DNA of 64,000 nt, from positions 3,534,001 through 3,598,000 of the forward strand of contig NZ_JAUSXF010000001.1 in the NCBI RefSeq assembly GCF_030816475.1, given 5' to 3'. Positions 1-8,161 of the stretch are shown here, piece after piece. This stretch comes from Arthrobacter pascens (GTDB lineage Bacteria; Actinomycetota; Actinomycetes; Actinomycetales; Micrococcaceae). The notes under the pieces are model-generated. The model searched no databases. It was not told the origin of the DNA and saw only the letters and a program-made list of their open reading frames with translations. Position 1 is the stretch's first letter, and the number at the start of each line of letters is the position of its first letter. The position numbers were made by a program, and so were the translations under genes.

Positions 1-759
1 CTCTCGCCGCACATGGTCAGGATTGTTGCCGGCGGAGAGGGCTTTGACGGCTACGTCAACAACAGCTTCGTGGACCGCTACGTCAAGATCGTCTTTCCGC
101 AGCCGGGTGTGGAATACGCCCGGCCGCTGGATTTATGGACCATCCGGGAAACCATGCCCCGCGAGCAGTGGCCGTTTACGCGCACTTACACCGTCCGATG
201 GGTAGACCTCGAAGCCAGGGAGCTCGCCATCGATTTCGTCATCCACGGCGATGAAGGACTGGCAGGACCCTGGGCCGCCTCGGCGCAGCCGGGCGACCCT
301 CTCACGTTCACCGGCCCCGGCGGCGCCTACAACCCGGCGCCTGACGCTGACTGGTACCTCTTTGCCGGTGACGAAGCGGCCCTGCCGGCTATCGCGGCGT
401 CCCTTGAATCCTTGCCCCCGGAAGCGCGCGGCCTTGCATTCCTCGAAGTGGACAGCGACGCCGACATCCAGGCAATCTCGGCCCCCGCCGGAGTGGACAT
501 CACCTGGCTCCGACGGAACGGAGCACCGGCCGGCACCAGCGGGCTACTGGTGGAAGCAGTTGCCGGTGCCGAATGGCCCGCCGGCAAGGTTGACGTCTTT
601 GCCCATGGCGAGCGTGGCTATATGAAGGGTCTGCGGGACGTGTTCTTTGTCCAGCGCGGCCTCGAACGCAAGCAGGTTTCCTTGTCCGGCTACTGGGCGA
701 CGGGCCGGGTGGAGGACGATTTCCAGGCCGAAAAGAAGCTCCCCGTAGGGCAAATCTGA
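1..759 (+). CDS. Siderophore-interacting protein (FAD/NAD(P)H ferric-siderophore reductase), 5' partial
   Basis: The frame is open back to base 1 and reads L-S-P-H-M-V-R-I-V before the first Met at base 13. That is the usual internal start of the flavin domain in the ViuB/SIP family, so the true start lies upstream of the window. The N-terminal part carries the FAD-binding signature RTYTVRW (around residue 55 of the visible protein). The C-terminal part, ending near GYWATGRVEDDFQAEK, is typical of the SIP NAD(P)H-binding domain. Family members reduce Fe(III)-siderophores in the cytoplasm to release iron. About 252 residues are visible; 20-40 N-terminal residues are probably missing. No siderophore transporter is visible here. 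Confidence 0.88.
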   Translation, partial: LSPHMVRIVAGGEGFDGYVNNSFVDRYVKIVFPQPGVEYARPLDLWTIRETMPREQWPFTRTYTVRWVDLEARELAIDFVIHGDEGLAGPWAASAQPGDPLTFTGPGGAYNPAPDADWYLFAGDEAALPAIAASLESLPPEARGLAFLEVDSDADIQAISAPAGVDITWLRRNGAPAGTSGLLVEAVAGAEWPAGKVDVFAHGERGYMKGLRDVFFVQRGLERKQVSLSGYWATGRVEDDFQAEKKLPVGQI

Positions 760-889
760 CCAGGCAGACCTGATCGGGCACCCGGAGCCGATCCGGTCCC
801 GCCCTTCCGTGCGGCGGAGCGGCCGGTGTGCGTTGACTTACTTTTCGAGCCGGATTTCCTCGGGGTGCCGCGCCACCAGGCTCCCGAGC

Positions 890-1145
890 AGGCGGAGAGC
901 GTGGTCGGAGGCGGCCATCGGCGCCGAGATCGGCGCGACCCCGCACAGACCGCCCTCGCCTGGCTGCTCACGCGTGGAAACGACATCGCCCCCATCCCGG
1001 CACACGACGCGTCTCCAGGGTGGAGGAGAATACCGCGGCGGACGGCGTCAAACTCACCGACGGCCAACTGCACCGCCTGAACGCGCTCCAACCCGCCGCC
1101 GGCGAACGCCACAACGAAGCCAACATGGACTCCATCGACCGCTGA
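890..1145 (+). pseudogene. Aldo/keto reductase C-terminal remnant, two frameshifts
   Basis: Three forward frames in succession spell the conserved C-terminus of an aldo/keto reductase. First EAAIGAEIGATP (about 909-943), then AQTALAWLLTRGNDIAPIP (about 943-1000), then TRRVSRVEENTAADG and DGQLHRLNALQPAAGERHNE up to a TGA at 1143-1145. Each join is explained by loss of one G (near 942 and near 1000). Nothing recognisable of the N-terminal three quarters of the barrel precedes it; bases 760-890 hold no gene I can identify. It is a decayed fragment, unless both deletions are assembly errors, which the missing N-terminus argues against. Confidence 0.7.
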
Positions 1146-1218
1146 TCCGAGGAGAGAGACAGGCCCCTGAACCGCCGTCGTCGTCCTCTCCAAAGCTTGT
1201 TCAGGACGTCCGCCGGCG

Positions 1219-2706
1219 CTACCTCCGGCGGGCCCGCCGCCGCTCATTACTTGCGAGGCTCCGCGTCAGCGGCCGGGCCAGGGTGTCCCCCAGCACAATT
1301 CCGCCGGCCGCGCCCAGGACAATCGCACCGGCATTGAGCATGCCTCCTGCACCGAGCAGAATTTGCGATTCCTCAACGGTCAGCACGTACATTGAGCGGA
1401 AGATGGTCAGTCCGGGCAGCAGGATCAACGCCGCCGGCACGGCGACCACCAGCTGGGGAGCACCCATTTTCAGGGCAACCACCCGGGCAAGCAGTCCGAT
1501 CGCAACGGCGGAGAGCGCCGGCGAGAACCTCTCACCAAGGCCCAGCGCGTCCCCGCCCAGCAGCACGAGGTAGCCTGCCACGCCAACGGCTGCCGTGGGC
1601 AGCAGCAGCTTCCACGTAGTCTGCTCGGTGACGCCGATGGCCATTACCGCGACGGCGATGAAGGTGACCAGGACCCACAGGTCATAGGCCGGCGGAAAGG
1701 TCTTGGTGACATCGATCTCCGGCATCCCCGTCATTGACCCCAGCACAAAGGCCACGGCAATCCCCGCCACCAGCGCCCCGAAAGTCAGGACAGTTGACAG
1801 GAACCGGCCGGCGGCTGTCACGGGGAAGCCGTTGATGGCGTCCTGGACCGAGGACACCAGGCGCCCTGTGGGCAGGAGCAGCAGGATGCCGCCCACCACC
1901 ACAATCTCGGGTGAGTTGGTGAGCCCGAACTTCCCCAGCAGGATCGCCACAATCGTCACCAGGAAGGAGCACGAAGCGGTGATAAAAAAATCAGGCATCC
2001 GCCAACGCCCCAGCTTGCGGGCCAGGAGGCTCACTCCGATGTTGGAAAGAAAGGCGATGAGCGAGGCCGCGGGGCCGCCGCCGAGCACTCCGACAAACAC
2101 GGCGGCGAAGACGCCGAAGGCGATGGTGACCATCCAGCGCGGGAAGGGCTTGGGGCTCGTGATCGCTTCATCCAGCCGGCGGATGGCCTCGTCCCGGCCC
2201 ACTCCCCCGGCCACAATGTCGGTCACGAGCTGGTGCACCTTTGCCAGCCCCGCATAGTTGTTGGTCCAGGAGCGGACCACCCGGAGCAACGAAATCGGCG
2301 TCTGCTCCTTGGGCGCGTAGTTGATGGCCACAGACTGGTTGGTAATGTCCACCTCGATGTTCTTCAGGCCAAGCGCTGCCGTGACGGCAATGATGCTGGT
2401 CTCCACCTCGAGCGCGCCTGCACCGTACCGGAACATTGTCTCGGCCAGATGCAGCGCAAAGTCCAGGGTCTTGCGAGCCGAGGTGTCCACTCCGCCCACC
2501 TGGATCATCGGGTTGGCGTAGGGGCTCCCGGCGAGCCTGTCCACGATGCTCAGTGGCGCGGTCGGCGGGCTCTCACCCTGGACGAGTCGCCTCAGCATCC
2601 TCTTGGCCGCTGCGTTCTGGTGGAGCTGGGACGGCGAAAGCGGCTCGGTCTTTGGGAGGCCGTCGGTATGCGGCCTGGTCCGGCGGTCTCCTGGTCGGTC
2701 TTTCAC
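1219..2706 (-). CDS. ThrE-family threonine/serine exporter
   Basis: A 495-residue membrane protein. A hydrophilic N-terminus of about 65 residues is followed by the DUF1212 / ThrE N-terminal domain (VDTSARKTLDFALHLAETMF, GAGALEVETSI) and then about ten hydrophobic helices, as in the ThrE exporter of Corynebacterium. Known members export L-threonine and L-serine using the membrane potential. The start is GTG at 2704-2706 behind a strong GGGAGGAGGA ribosome site 5-6 nt upstream. It is the last gene of a minus-strand run, 46 bp after a Fem-type ligase, so it is probably co-transcribed with the two ligases. Family assignment is firm; substrate is inferred. Confidence 0.88.
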   Translation of the reverse strand: MKDRPGDRRTRPHTDGLPKTEPLSPSQLHQNAAAKRMLRRLVQGESPPTAPLSIVDRLAGSPYANPMIQVGGVDTSARKTLDFALHLAETMFRYGAGALEVETSIIAVTAALGLKNIEVDITNQSVAINYAPKEQTPISLLRVVRSWTNNYAGLAKVHQLVTDIVAGGVGRDEAIRRLDEAITSPKPFPRWMVTIAFGVFAAVFVGVLGGGPAASLIAFLSNIGVSLLARKLGRWRMPDFFITASCSFLVTIVAILLGKFGLTNSPEIVVVGGILLLLPTGRLVSSVQDAINGFPVTAAGRFLSTVLTFGALVAGIAVAFVLGSMTGMPEIDVTKTFPPAYDLWVLVTFIAVAVMAIGVTEQTTWKLLLPTAAVGVAGYLVLLGGDALGLGERFSPALSAVAIGLLARVVALKMGAPQLVVAVPAALILLPGLTIFRSMYVLTVEESQILLGAGGMLNAGAIVLGAAGGIVLGDTLARPLTRSLASNERRRARRR

Positions 2707-2752
2707 GCTGGTCCTCCTCCCGCTCGAGTGGATATGTGCTGCTGCAGGTGTG

Positions 2753-4111
2753 TCAGGCGCTGCGCCTGAGGGGCAGCTTGGCCAGCAGGGTTCGTCCGGC
2801 CGCGACTGCCGCCCGCGCCACGCGGTTGGCCTGGAACACGAACGGACGCACTGGCATCACAAAGTCGCCCAGCAGCTGGACCACCTCTCCGCCGAAGCCC
2901 TTCTTGAAGGCGTAGCCGCCGTGTCCTTCTTCGTCCTGGCCCTCGATGCCGAAGGTGCCGTAAAAGTTGTATCTGGAGTAGCCCTTTTCCAGCGCGTGCA
3001 GCATCATCCCCCAGTACAGGGAGGTTGCGCCGTTGAAGTAAATGTAGTCCTGCTTGGTGCCGCCGATGACGCAGACCACCTCGTCGCCGAAGCAGACAAA
3101 GTGGATGGCAGCCACTGTTGCCACGCCTACGGAATCCGGGAACCTCTCGATGTCCTTGAGGCTCCGTTCGTAGCTGTCCACGAGGTCCTGGACAACTTTG
3201 AGCCTGTTGGCCTTCTTCTTGCTGCCGGTCTCTTCAACCTCCCGCCGCAGCTCGGCGGCAGCAGCGGACTCGGCGTCGAGGCGTTCGGTGATGGATTTCC
3301 GGTACGCAGGAATATCGATTTTGGCCATCATGAGCTTGGTGAACTCGGGCGACGTGGTCCGCAGGAGCTGCTCGTAATATTCGCGTTCCCGGTAGGTGAA
3401 GCCCTTTTCATCCCCGGCGGTGCTCAGCGCATCATAGAACTCGTCCAGGGTGTCAAGGGTCGCCTGCTCCAGGAAGACGCCGTTCTTTTCGGCCTTCCGG
3501 ATGGCTTTGCGGGTCCGATAGCTGGTGCTCATGATGAGCTCCTCGGCATCCTGGATGCCGTCAAGGGTCTTAATAAACATCCAGTTGACGTTCGCGAAAT
3601 TCATCTCCGAACCCTGGTGCTCAAACCCCATCCCGGCCAGTTCTGCCACCAGGGGCCGGTTGTCCAGGATTTCCGGATGCTCGGCGCCGTCTTCGTCCCG
3701 GGCAACGTACGCCAGGTTAGGCGAAATCCTCAACTCCGCGGCCTTTCGGTCTGCCGCCCGCTTTTTGAGAAGTTCGACGACGGCGCGCACGAGCTCGGTG
3801 TCCCCGTAGTCCAGGAGCGGGCCCTTGGCGCACTCGCACACGGTGTAGCCGAGGCGGTTCGTGGTGAAGTTCAGCTTTCCCGCTGCGACAAGCTCGCCGT
3901 CGCGCCTGACTCCGAAAAGCTCCACGGCCTGGCCGCGGGAACGCTGGAAGCGGGCGAAGTCCGCGGATTGGATGAAGTTGTTTTGTGCATGGTTCAGGGA
4001 GAATGACCCGAATTCGGCGTCGCTGAGGACGGCCAACTCGAACTTGGTCCCGGCCTTGATTGGATTCACAGAAATTACCTCACCTTTGGATGTGCTGCCG
4101 GCTTGTGCCAT
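2753..4111 (-). CDS. FemA/FemX-type peptidoglycan bridge aminoacyltransferase with coiled-coil arm
   Basis: 452 residues with two GNAT-like Fem domains. Signatures are STSYRTRKAIRKAEKNG near residue 215 and YYEQLLRTTS further on. A charged helical hairpin (roughly residues 265-320, rich in K, E and R) resembles the tRNA-synthetase-like arm of FemA. The C-terminal half has YFNGATSLYWGMMLHALEKG and YNFYGTFG. The family adds amino acids from aminoacyl-tRNA to lipid-linked peptidoglycan precursors at the inner face of the membrane. An in-frame GTG at 4069 follows a better ribosome site (GGTGAGG) and could be the true start, removing 14 residues. It lies 42 bp after another Fem-type gene in the same operon. 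The amino acid added cannot be read from sequence. Confidence 0.88.
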   Translation of the reverse strand: MAQAGSTSKGEVISVNPIKAGTKFELAVLSDAEFGSFSLNHAQNNFIQSADFARFQRSRGQAVELFGVRRDGELVAAGKLNFTTNRLGYTVCECAKGPLLDYGDTELVRAVVELLKKRAADRKAAELRISPNLAYVARDEDGAEHPEILDNRPLVAELAGMGFEHQGSEMNFANVNWMFIKTLDGIQDAEELIMSTSYRTRKAIRKAEKNGVFLEQATLDTLDEFYDALSTAGDEKGFTYREREYYEQLLRTTSPEFTKLMMAKIDIPAYRKSITERLDAESAAAAELRREVEETGSKKKANRLKVVQDLVDSYERSLKDIERFPDSVGVATVAAIHFVCFGDEVVCVIGGTKQDYIYFNGATSLYWGMMLHALEKGYSRYNFYGTFGIEGQDEEGHGGYAFKKGFGGEVVQLLGDFVMPVRPFVFQANRVARAAVAAGRTLLAKLPLRRSA

Positions 4112-4153
4112 GCGCTGACCTTGGTTGAATGGATGGGAGGGCAGGCGTGCAGA

Positions 4154-5227
4154 TCAGTAGAACTGGCCGCCGGTGCGCATAGTTTCGAGCCGCCGGAAAA
4201 TACGTTCGGCACCCTTGACCCACAGACGGTGCCTGACCGGCGCCAGGACGTAGTCGTAGCAACCCACAAAATCAGTGACCGTCTTGGTGAAGCTGGTCTT
4301 GAACATGCCCATGCCGTACAGAGGGTGGGACGTGTCCTTGATCCTGGCTGCCGGCGGAGTGCCGCAAAAGTCATACTCGGTGCAGCCGAGTTCTTTCATC
4401 CGGCGGATGGCGGCCCACTGGACCAGGTGGGAATCTCCGTACTGCTTCCGGTTCTGGCTGGACCCGCCGTCCTTGTATGTTGCCTTGGCCCCGTAGTTGA
4501 TGACGAAGGCACCGACGCTCGGTTTCCCGTCCTCGTAGACGAAGAAGAAGTTGCCCTGGCCCCGGTTGCAGAACTCGTCCCAGAACCGCGAGTAGTACTC
4601 GAAGCTGCGGAGCGGCATGGAGCCCTTGGCTTTGACGGTGTCCGCCATCAGGTCATAGAGGGCGCGGTACGTTTCCGGGCCCTGGTCCTGCCGGATCACT
4701 TCGCAGCCTTCGCGTTCGGCGCGGCGGATCGCGTTGCGCGCACGGGACGTGATGGACCTCAGCACCTCGTTCTCCTGCGGCGCGATATCCAGCAACGCGG
4801 TGGAGTCGTTGGACTGGATGTTGGGTGCCTTCACCAGACCTGAGGCCGTGAAGAATTCGTGAGCTTCACCGGTCGCTTCGATGTCCGGCTCAATTTTGAT
4901 AGCGAAGACGTTGAATTTCCGGCTCCGGGCGAAGTCCGCGCACGCCTGCAGCGCCGGCGTGAGGTCATCCACGGCGGGCAGGTCTGGTCCTTTGATCAGG
5001 TACCAGAGGCGGCCCAGGATAGGGAATTTCTTCTCCAGGACCAGGTTGTAGCTGGCCGTTCCCGCGGTTTCCAGGACCAGGAAGCGGACCCTCCAGCCAT
5101 GGCCGTTCTTCACCGAAGCGTAGGCCGCCGACTGCAGCATGTTGCCGCCATGAGGGTTGGCCGTGACGTGCTTGTCCCAGTTCTCAATTTCTTCGGCTGT
5201 GGCAAAGCGGGCGGTGAATTCTCGCAA
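4154..5227 (-). CDS. FemAB-type peptidoglycan bridge aminoacyltransferase, short form
   Basis: 357 residues with the Fem double-GNAT fold but no coiled-coil arm, unlike the next gene downstream. Visible signatures are SITSRARNAIRRAEREG near residue 165, KAKGSMPLRSFEYYSRFW, and TYKDGGSSQNRKQYGDSHLV near 260, which matches the lipid II aminoacyltransferase core. It probably adds a different bridge residue from its neighbour: Micrococcaceae commonly have mixed bridges built from Ala, Ser or Thr. The start is TTG at 5225-5227. No good ribosome site precedes it, but the N-terminus MREFTARFATAEEIENW looks complete for this family. It is the first gene of a three-gene run with the second ligase and the ThrE-type exporter. 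Confidence 0.85.
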   Translation of the reverse strand: MREFTARFATAEEIENWDKHVTANPHGGNMLQSAAYASVKNGHGWRVRFLVLETAGTASYNLVLEKKFPILGRLWYLIKGPDLPAVDDLTPALQACADFARSRKFNVFAIKIEPDIEATGEAHEFFTASGLVKAPNIQSNDSTALLDIAPQENEVLRSITSRARNAIRRAEREGCEVIRQDQGPETYRALYDLMADTVKAKGSMPLRSFEYYSRFWDEFCNRGQGNFFFVYEDGKPSVGAFVINYGAKATYKDGGSSQNRKQYGDSHLVQWAAIRRMKELGCTEYDFCGTPPAARIKDTSHPLYGMGMFKTSFTKTVTDFVGCYDYVLAPVRHRLWVKGAERIFRRLETMRTGGQFY

Positions 5228-5410
5228 GGGGGGCCGGGTCCAATCTCAGGGTTTCGTGCGCGGTCTGTGTGTGAGGCGGCGGGCGGGCATACAGCCACAA
5301 GTCTAAAGCCTCATCCGGCCGCGGCCTTCCAGCCAGTGCCCCGTCCAGCTTTCGGGGGTTGAGCCTTGGCCCGCCTTGACTAGGGGTCCGCGCTTGGCGA
5401 GGGTTGAGGC

Positions 5411-5956
5411 ATGGAGCCCAGCACTGAGCAGCCCGGCGCCCGGTCCGGGCCTTCCGCCGCTCACCGTGAAACCGGGGCGCAGGTGGCGGGGCTCGCCGCT
5501 TTCCTGGCCGCATCCGCGCTGGTGGCCTGGCTGGGCACCCTGGCCACCGTGAACAACGTGAACGGTTGGTATGTCAGCGCTGATAAGGCCCCCTGGACAC
5601 CTCCGAATTGGGTGTTCGGCCCGGTCTGGACAGCGCTTTACATTGCCATGGCCGTTGCAGCCTGGCTGGTTTGGCGCCGCGGCACGGGCATCACGGGCAG
5701 ACCGCTGAAACTGTATTGGGCCCAGCTCGCCCTGAATCTCGCCTGGACCCCGCTGTTCTTCGGCCTGTACCCGGTCCTGGGGTCTTTGGCCCTGTGGCTG
5801 GCGCTCGCGGTCATCGTGGCACTGGCCATTGCGCTGGCCTTCACCGTGATGAATTTCGGACCCATCAGTCCGGCCGCCGGGATCCTGCTGCTTCCCTACC
5901 TGTCCTGGGTGATTTTCGCCGGAACACTCAACATCTGGGCTGCTATCAACAACTGA
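5411..5956 (+). CDS. tspO: TspO/MBR family tryptophan-rich sensory protein
   Basis: 181 residues. After a hydrophilic 25-residue N-terminus come five hydrophobic helices with family signatures WYVSADKAPWTPPNWVFGPV, LYWAQLALNLAWTPLFFG and LPYLSWVIFAGTLNIWAAIN. TspO proteins sit in the membrane, bind tetrapyrroles and are linked to porphyrin and oxidative-stress handling. The start is ATG behind GAGGGTTGAGG. It is a single gene, divergent from the Fem operon and convergent with sdaA (21 bp apart). Confidence 0.92.
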   Translation: MEPSTEQPGARSGPSAAHRETGAQVAGLAAFLAASALVAWLGTLATVNNVNGWYVSADKAPWTPPNWVFGPVWTALYIAMAVAAWLVWRRGTGITGRPLKLYWAQLALNLAWTPLFFGLYPVLGSLALWLALAVIVALAIALAFTVMNFGPISPAAGILLLPYLSWVIFAGTLNIWAAINN

Positions 5957-5977
5957 CCCGGTTCAGCACTGCGCCAC

Positions 5978-7402
5978 TCAGCACTCCACCACGTTGACGG
6001 CCAGCCCGCCCATGGCCGTCTCCTTGTATTTTGAACTCATGTCCCGGCCGGTTTCCCGCATGGTGACGATCACTTCGTCCAGCGAGACCCGGTGTGTACC
6101 GTCGCCCCAGAGAGCCATTTTCGCCGCGTTGATGGCCTTGGCAGCGGCGATGGCGTTGCGCTCAATGCAGGGAACCTGGACCAGGCCGCCAATAGGATCG
6201 CAGGTCAGGCCAAGGTTGTGTTCCATCGCGATCTCGGCGGCATTCTCGACCTGGGAGGGCGTTCCGCCCATTACTTCGGCGAGGCCGGCGGCGGCCATGG
6301 ATGACGCGGACCCCACCTCACCCTGGCAGCCCACCTCGGCCCCGGAGATGGAGGCCTGTTCCTTGTAGAGCACCCCGACGGCTCCGGCCGTCAGCAGGAA
6401 CCTGACCACGACGTCGTCGCGGTCCTCCCGGGTGGCGTTCTCCATGCCGGGGGCAAAGTGCAGGGCGTAGTGCAGGACGGCCGGGATGATGCCGGCGGCC
6501 CCGTTGGTTGGCGCGGTGACAACCCTGCCCCCTGAGGCGTTCTCCTCGTTGACAGCCAGGGCGACAAGGTTCACCCATTCCTGCCAGTATTTGGGGTCCC
6601 GGTCCTTGTCCTCCTTCAGGAGGCGGTCGTGCCAGTCAGGCGCGCGACGGCGGACCTTCAGCCCGCCGGGCAGCAGGCCCTCGCGCTTGAGGCTGGTTTC
6701 CACGCAGCTTTCCATCACTGAGTGGATGTGCAGCAGCCCCTCGCGGATCTCCTGCTCGGATCTGGAGGCGCACTCGTTGACCAGCATGACCTCACCGAAG
6801 CTCAGTCCCGCGGATCTGCAGTGCTCCAGCAGTTCCGCCGCTGTCCTAAACGGCAGCGGAAGCTCCTTCTTGGACTCGTCCAGCTCTTTAAGCGCCGCGT
6901 CCTCCTCGCCTTCGCGGACAATGAAGCCCCCGCCCACGGAGAAGAACGTGGCCTCGTGCAGGACTTCGCCGTCGGCGTCACTGACGGCGAACTTCAGTCC
7001 GTTGGTGTGCCTTGGCAGGATGGTCAGCGGATGCAGGATGATGTCCTTGACCGCGTAAGGCAAGGACACGCCATCCGACTGCCCTGTTCCTTCGGCGGCG
7101 CCGGCCAGGTGGAGAGTTCCGCTGTCCGCGATTGCGGCCAGCCGCTCCTCCACCTCGTCGGGCAGGATCAGCTCGGGGTGGAATCCTTCCAGGCCCAGCA
7201 GGACGGCAGTCATGGTGCCGTGCCCGTGGCCCGTGGCGGCCAGCGAGCCGTACAGGTCAACCCGAAGCCCTGCCACTCGCTCCAGCACACCGGTTGACTT
7301 CAGCTCAGCGGCGAACACCGCGGCGGCCCGCATCGGGCCTACAGTGTGCGAACTTGAAGGTCCTATTCCGATGGAAAAAAGGTCGAAGACTCCAACGGCC
7401 AT
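5978..7402 (-). CDS. sdaA: L-serine ammonia-lyase, iron-sulfur dependent, single chain
   Basis: 474 residues, the one-chain form with the N-terminal beta-like domain (begins [19 protein letters not shown], with the SSSHTVGP motif) fused to the alpha-like catalytic domain. Cys359, Cys401 and Cys412 match the three ligands of the [4Fe-4S] cluster that activates serine for dehydration. The enzyme turns L-serine into pyruvate and ammonia in the cytoplasm. It is the last gene of the gcvP-gcvT-gcvH run (167 bp after gcvH), so serine made from glycine by the cleavage system and serine hydroxymethyltransferase can pass to pyruvate. The ribosome site AAGGA lies 7 nt before the ATG. Confidence 0.95.
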   Translation of the reverse strand: MAVGVFDLFSIGIGPSSSHTVGPMRAAAVFAAELKSTGVLERVAGLRVDLYGSLAATGHGHGTMTAVLLGLEGFHPELILPDEVEERLAAIADSGTLHLAGAAEGTGQSDGVSLPYAVKDIILHPLTILPRHTNGLKFAVSDADGEVLHEATFFSVGGGFIVREGEEDAALKELDESKKELPLPFRTAAELLEHCRSAGLSFGEVMLVNECASRSEQEIREGLLHIHSVMESCVETSLKREGLLPGGLKVRRRAPDWHDRLLKEDKDRDPKYWQEWVNLVALAVNEENASGGRVVTAPTNGAAGIIPAVLHYALHFAPGMENATREDRDDVVVRFLLTAGAVGVLYKEQASISGAEVGCQGEVGSASSMAAAGLAEVMGGTPSQVENAAEIAMEHNLGLTCDPIGGLVQVPCIERNAIAAAKAINAAKMALWGDGTHRVSLDEVIVTMRETGRDMSSKYKETAMGGLAVNVVEC

Positions 7403-7493
7403 TGTGGTTCCTTACGTGGTCATTCCTGGTCCGGCAGATGATCCTGCCGGGTAGGCCCCCAGGCTGAGGTGACAGCCAGGAAACCGGAAGCCC

Positions 7494-7563
7494 GACGCCG
7501 GGCGGCGGCTTGTGGCGGCCGCCCGCCGTCGTTCTTGTTGTCGCTTTTAGTGCAGCAAGCGAC
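7494..7563 (-). terminator. Hairpins between gcvH and sdaA
   Basis: Read on the minus strand, two stem-loops follow the gcvH stop: GTCGCTT pairing with AAGCGAC (7540-7563), then an imperfect GC-rich stem of about 14 bp (7494-7530). Neither has a clear T-run, so they may attenuate or stabilise the transcript rather than end it. Confidence 0.3.
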
Positions 7564-7569
7564 GCAGGC

Positions 7570-7953
7570 TTACAGGTCGCCGCCGTTCTTGGATGCGTAG
7601 TCCTGCGCGGATAACAGCGGTCCCTCTGACTCCGCGGCCACTTTGAACAGCCAGCCGGCACCGTAGGGATCGGTGTTGATCAGCGCCGGATCGTCGACGA
7701 CGGCCGGGTTGATCTCGGTGACTTCACCTGTGACCGGGGCGTACAGGTCGGAGACTGACTTGGTGGATTCCACCTCGCCGCAGGTCTCCCCCGCAGTCAC
7801 GGCAGAACCGACCTCGGGCAGGTCCACGTACACGATGTCGCCGAGGGCATCGGTGGCCACGGCGGAAATCCCGATGGACACCAGGTTGCCGCCCTCGCGG
7901 GCCACCCACTCGTGCTCGTCGGAGTACTGGAGTTCAGGTGCGACTTTTGCCAT
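7570..7953 (-). CDS. gcvH: Glycine cleavage system H protein
   Basis: 127 residues, normal length for the lipoyl carrier. The lipoylation motif [10 protein letters not shown] places the modified lysine at residue 65. The N-terminus [11 protein letters not shown] is typical. The protein shuttles the aminomethyl group between P, T and L proteins in the cytoplasm. The ribosome site AAGGA is 6-7 nt before the ATG. It follows gcvT after an unusually long 208-bp gap that holds a repeat and a large palindrome (separate entries). Confidence 0.96.
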   Translation of the reverse strand: MAKVAPELQYSDEHEWVAREGGNLVSIGISAVATDALGDIVYVDLPEVGSAVTAGETCGEVESTKSVSDLYAPVTGEVTEINPAVVDDPALINTDPYGAGWLFKVAAESEGPLLSAQDYASKNGGDL

Positions 7954-7974
7954 GTGTTTTTCCTTAATTAGTGT

Positions 7975-8024
7975 GAAAAGTGAGGGAGCGTCCGGTCAAA
8001 CCCTGCGAAAAGTGAGAGAGCGTT
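7975..8024. repeat. 32-bp-period direct repeat, gcvT-gcvH spacer
   Basis: The motif GAAAAGTGAG(G/A)GAGCGT occurs at 7975 and again exactly 32 bp later at 8007. The interval contains TCAAACCCTGC. The reverse complement of the same core (GACGCTTCCTCA, with GCAGGGTTTA) recurs with the same 32-bp period near 45.6 kb, which suggests a dispersed intergenic repeat family. Confidence 0.65.
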
Positions 8025-8149
8025 GGGGCTGGGATCCGGCAGCGTGCGTCAGAGCGACGAAGTGGGCCCACGCCGGCAGGGTTCCCTGGCCGAGCTTGCG
8101 AGGCTAGGGTGCCGGTGGGGCGCAGCACGCAGAGGATCTCAGCCCCAAC
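8022..8149. repeat. 128-nt nested palindrome inside the gcv operon
   Basis: The outer arms GTTGGGGCTGGGATCC (8022-8037) and GGATCTCAGCCCCAAC (8134-8149) pair at 15 of 16 positions. Inside them GCGTGC (8042-8047) pairs with GCACGC (8125-8130), CCCA and CCGGCA (8067-8078) pair with TGCCGGTGGG (8110-8119), and CCCTGGCC (8084-8091) pairs with GGCTAGGG (8102-8109). The whole element folds into one long branched hairpin on either strand. It begins 12 bp after the gcvT stop, and its left arm overlaps the 32-bp repeat. No protein is encoded. It may be a REP-like element or an RNA structure that separates gcvT and gcvH expression. Confidence 0.7.
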
Positions 8150-8161
8150 GCAACCCGAAAG

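Noticed and set aside
2546..4006. 486-codon plus-strand frame opposite the Fem ligase
   Set aside because: Antisense shadow; no domain, and the minus frame has clear Fem motifs and operon context.
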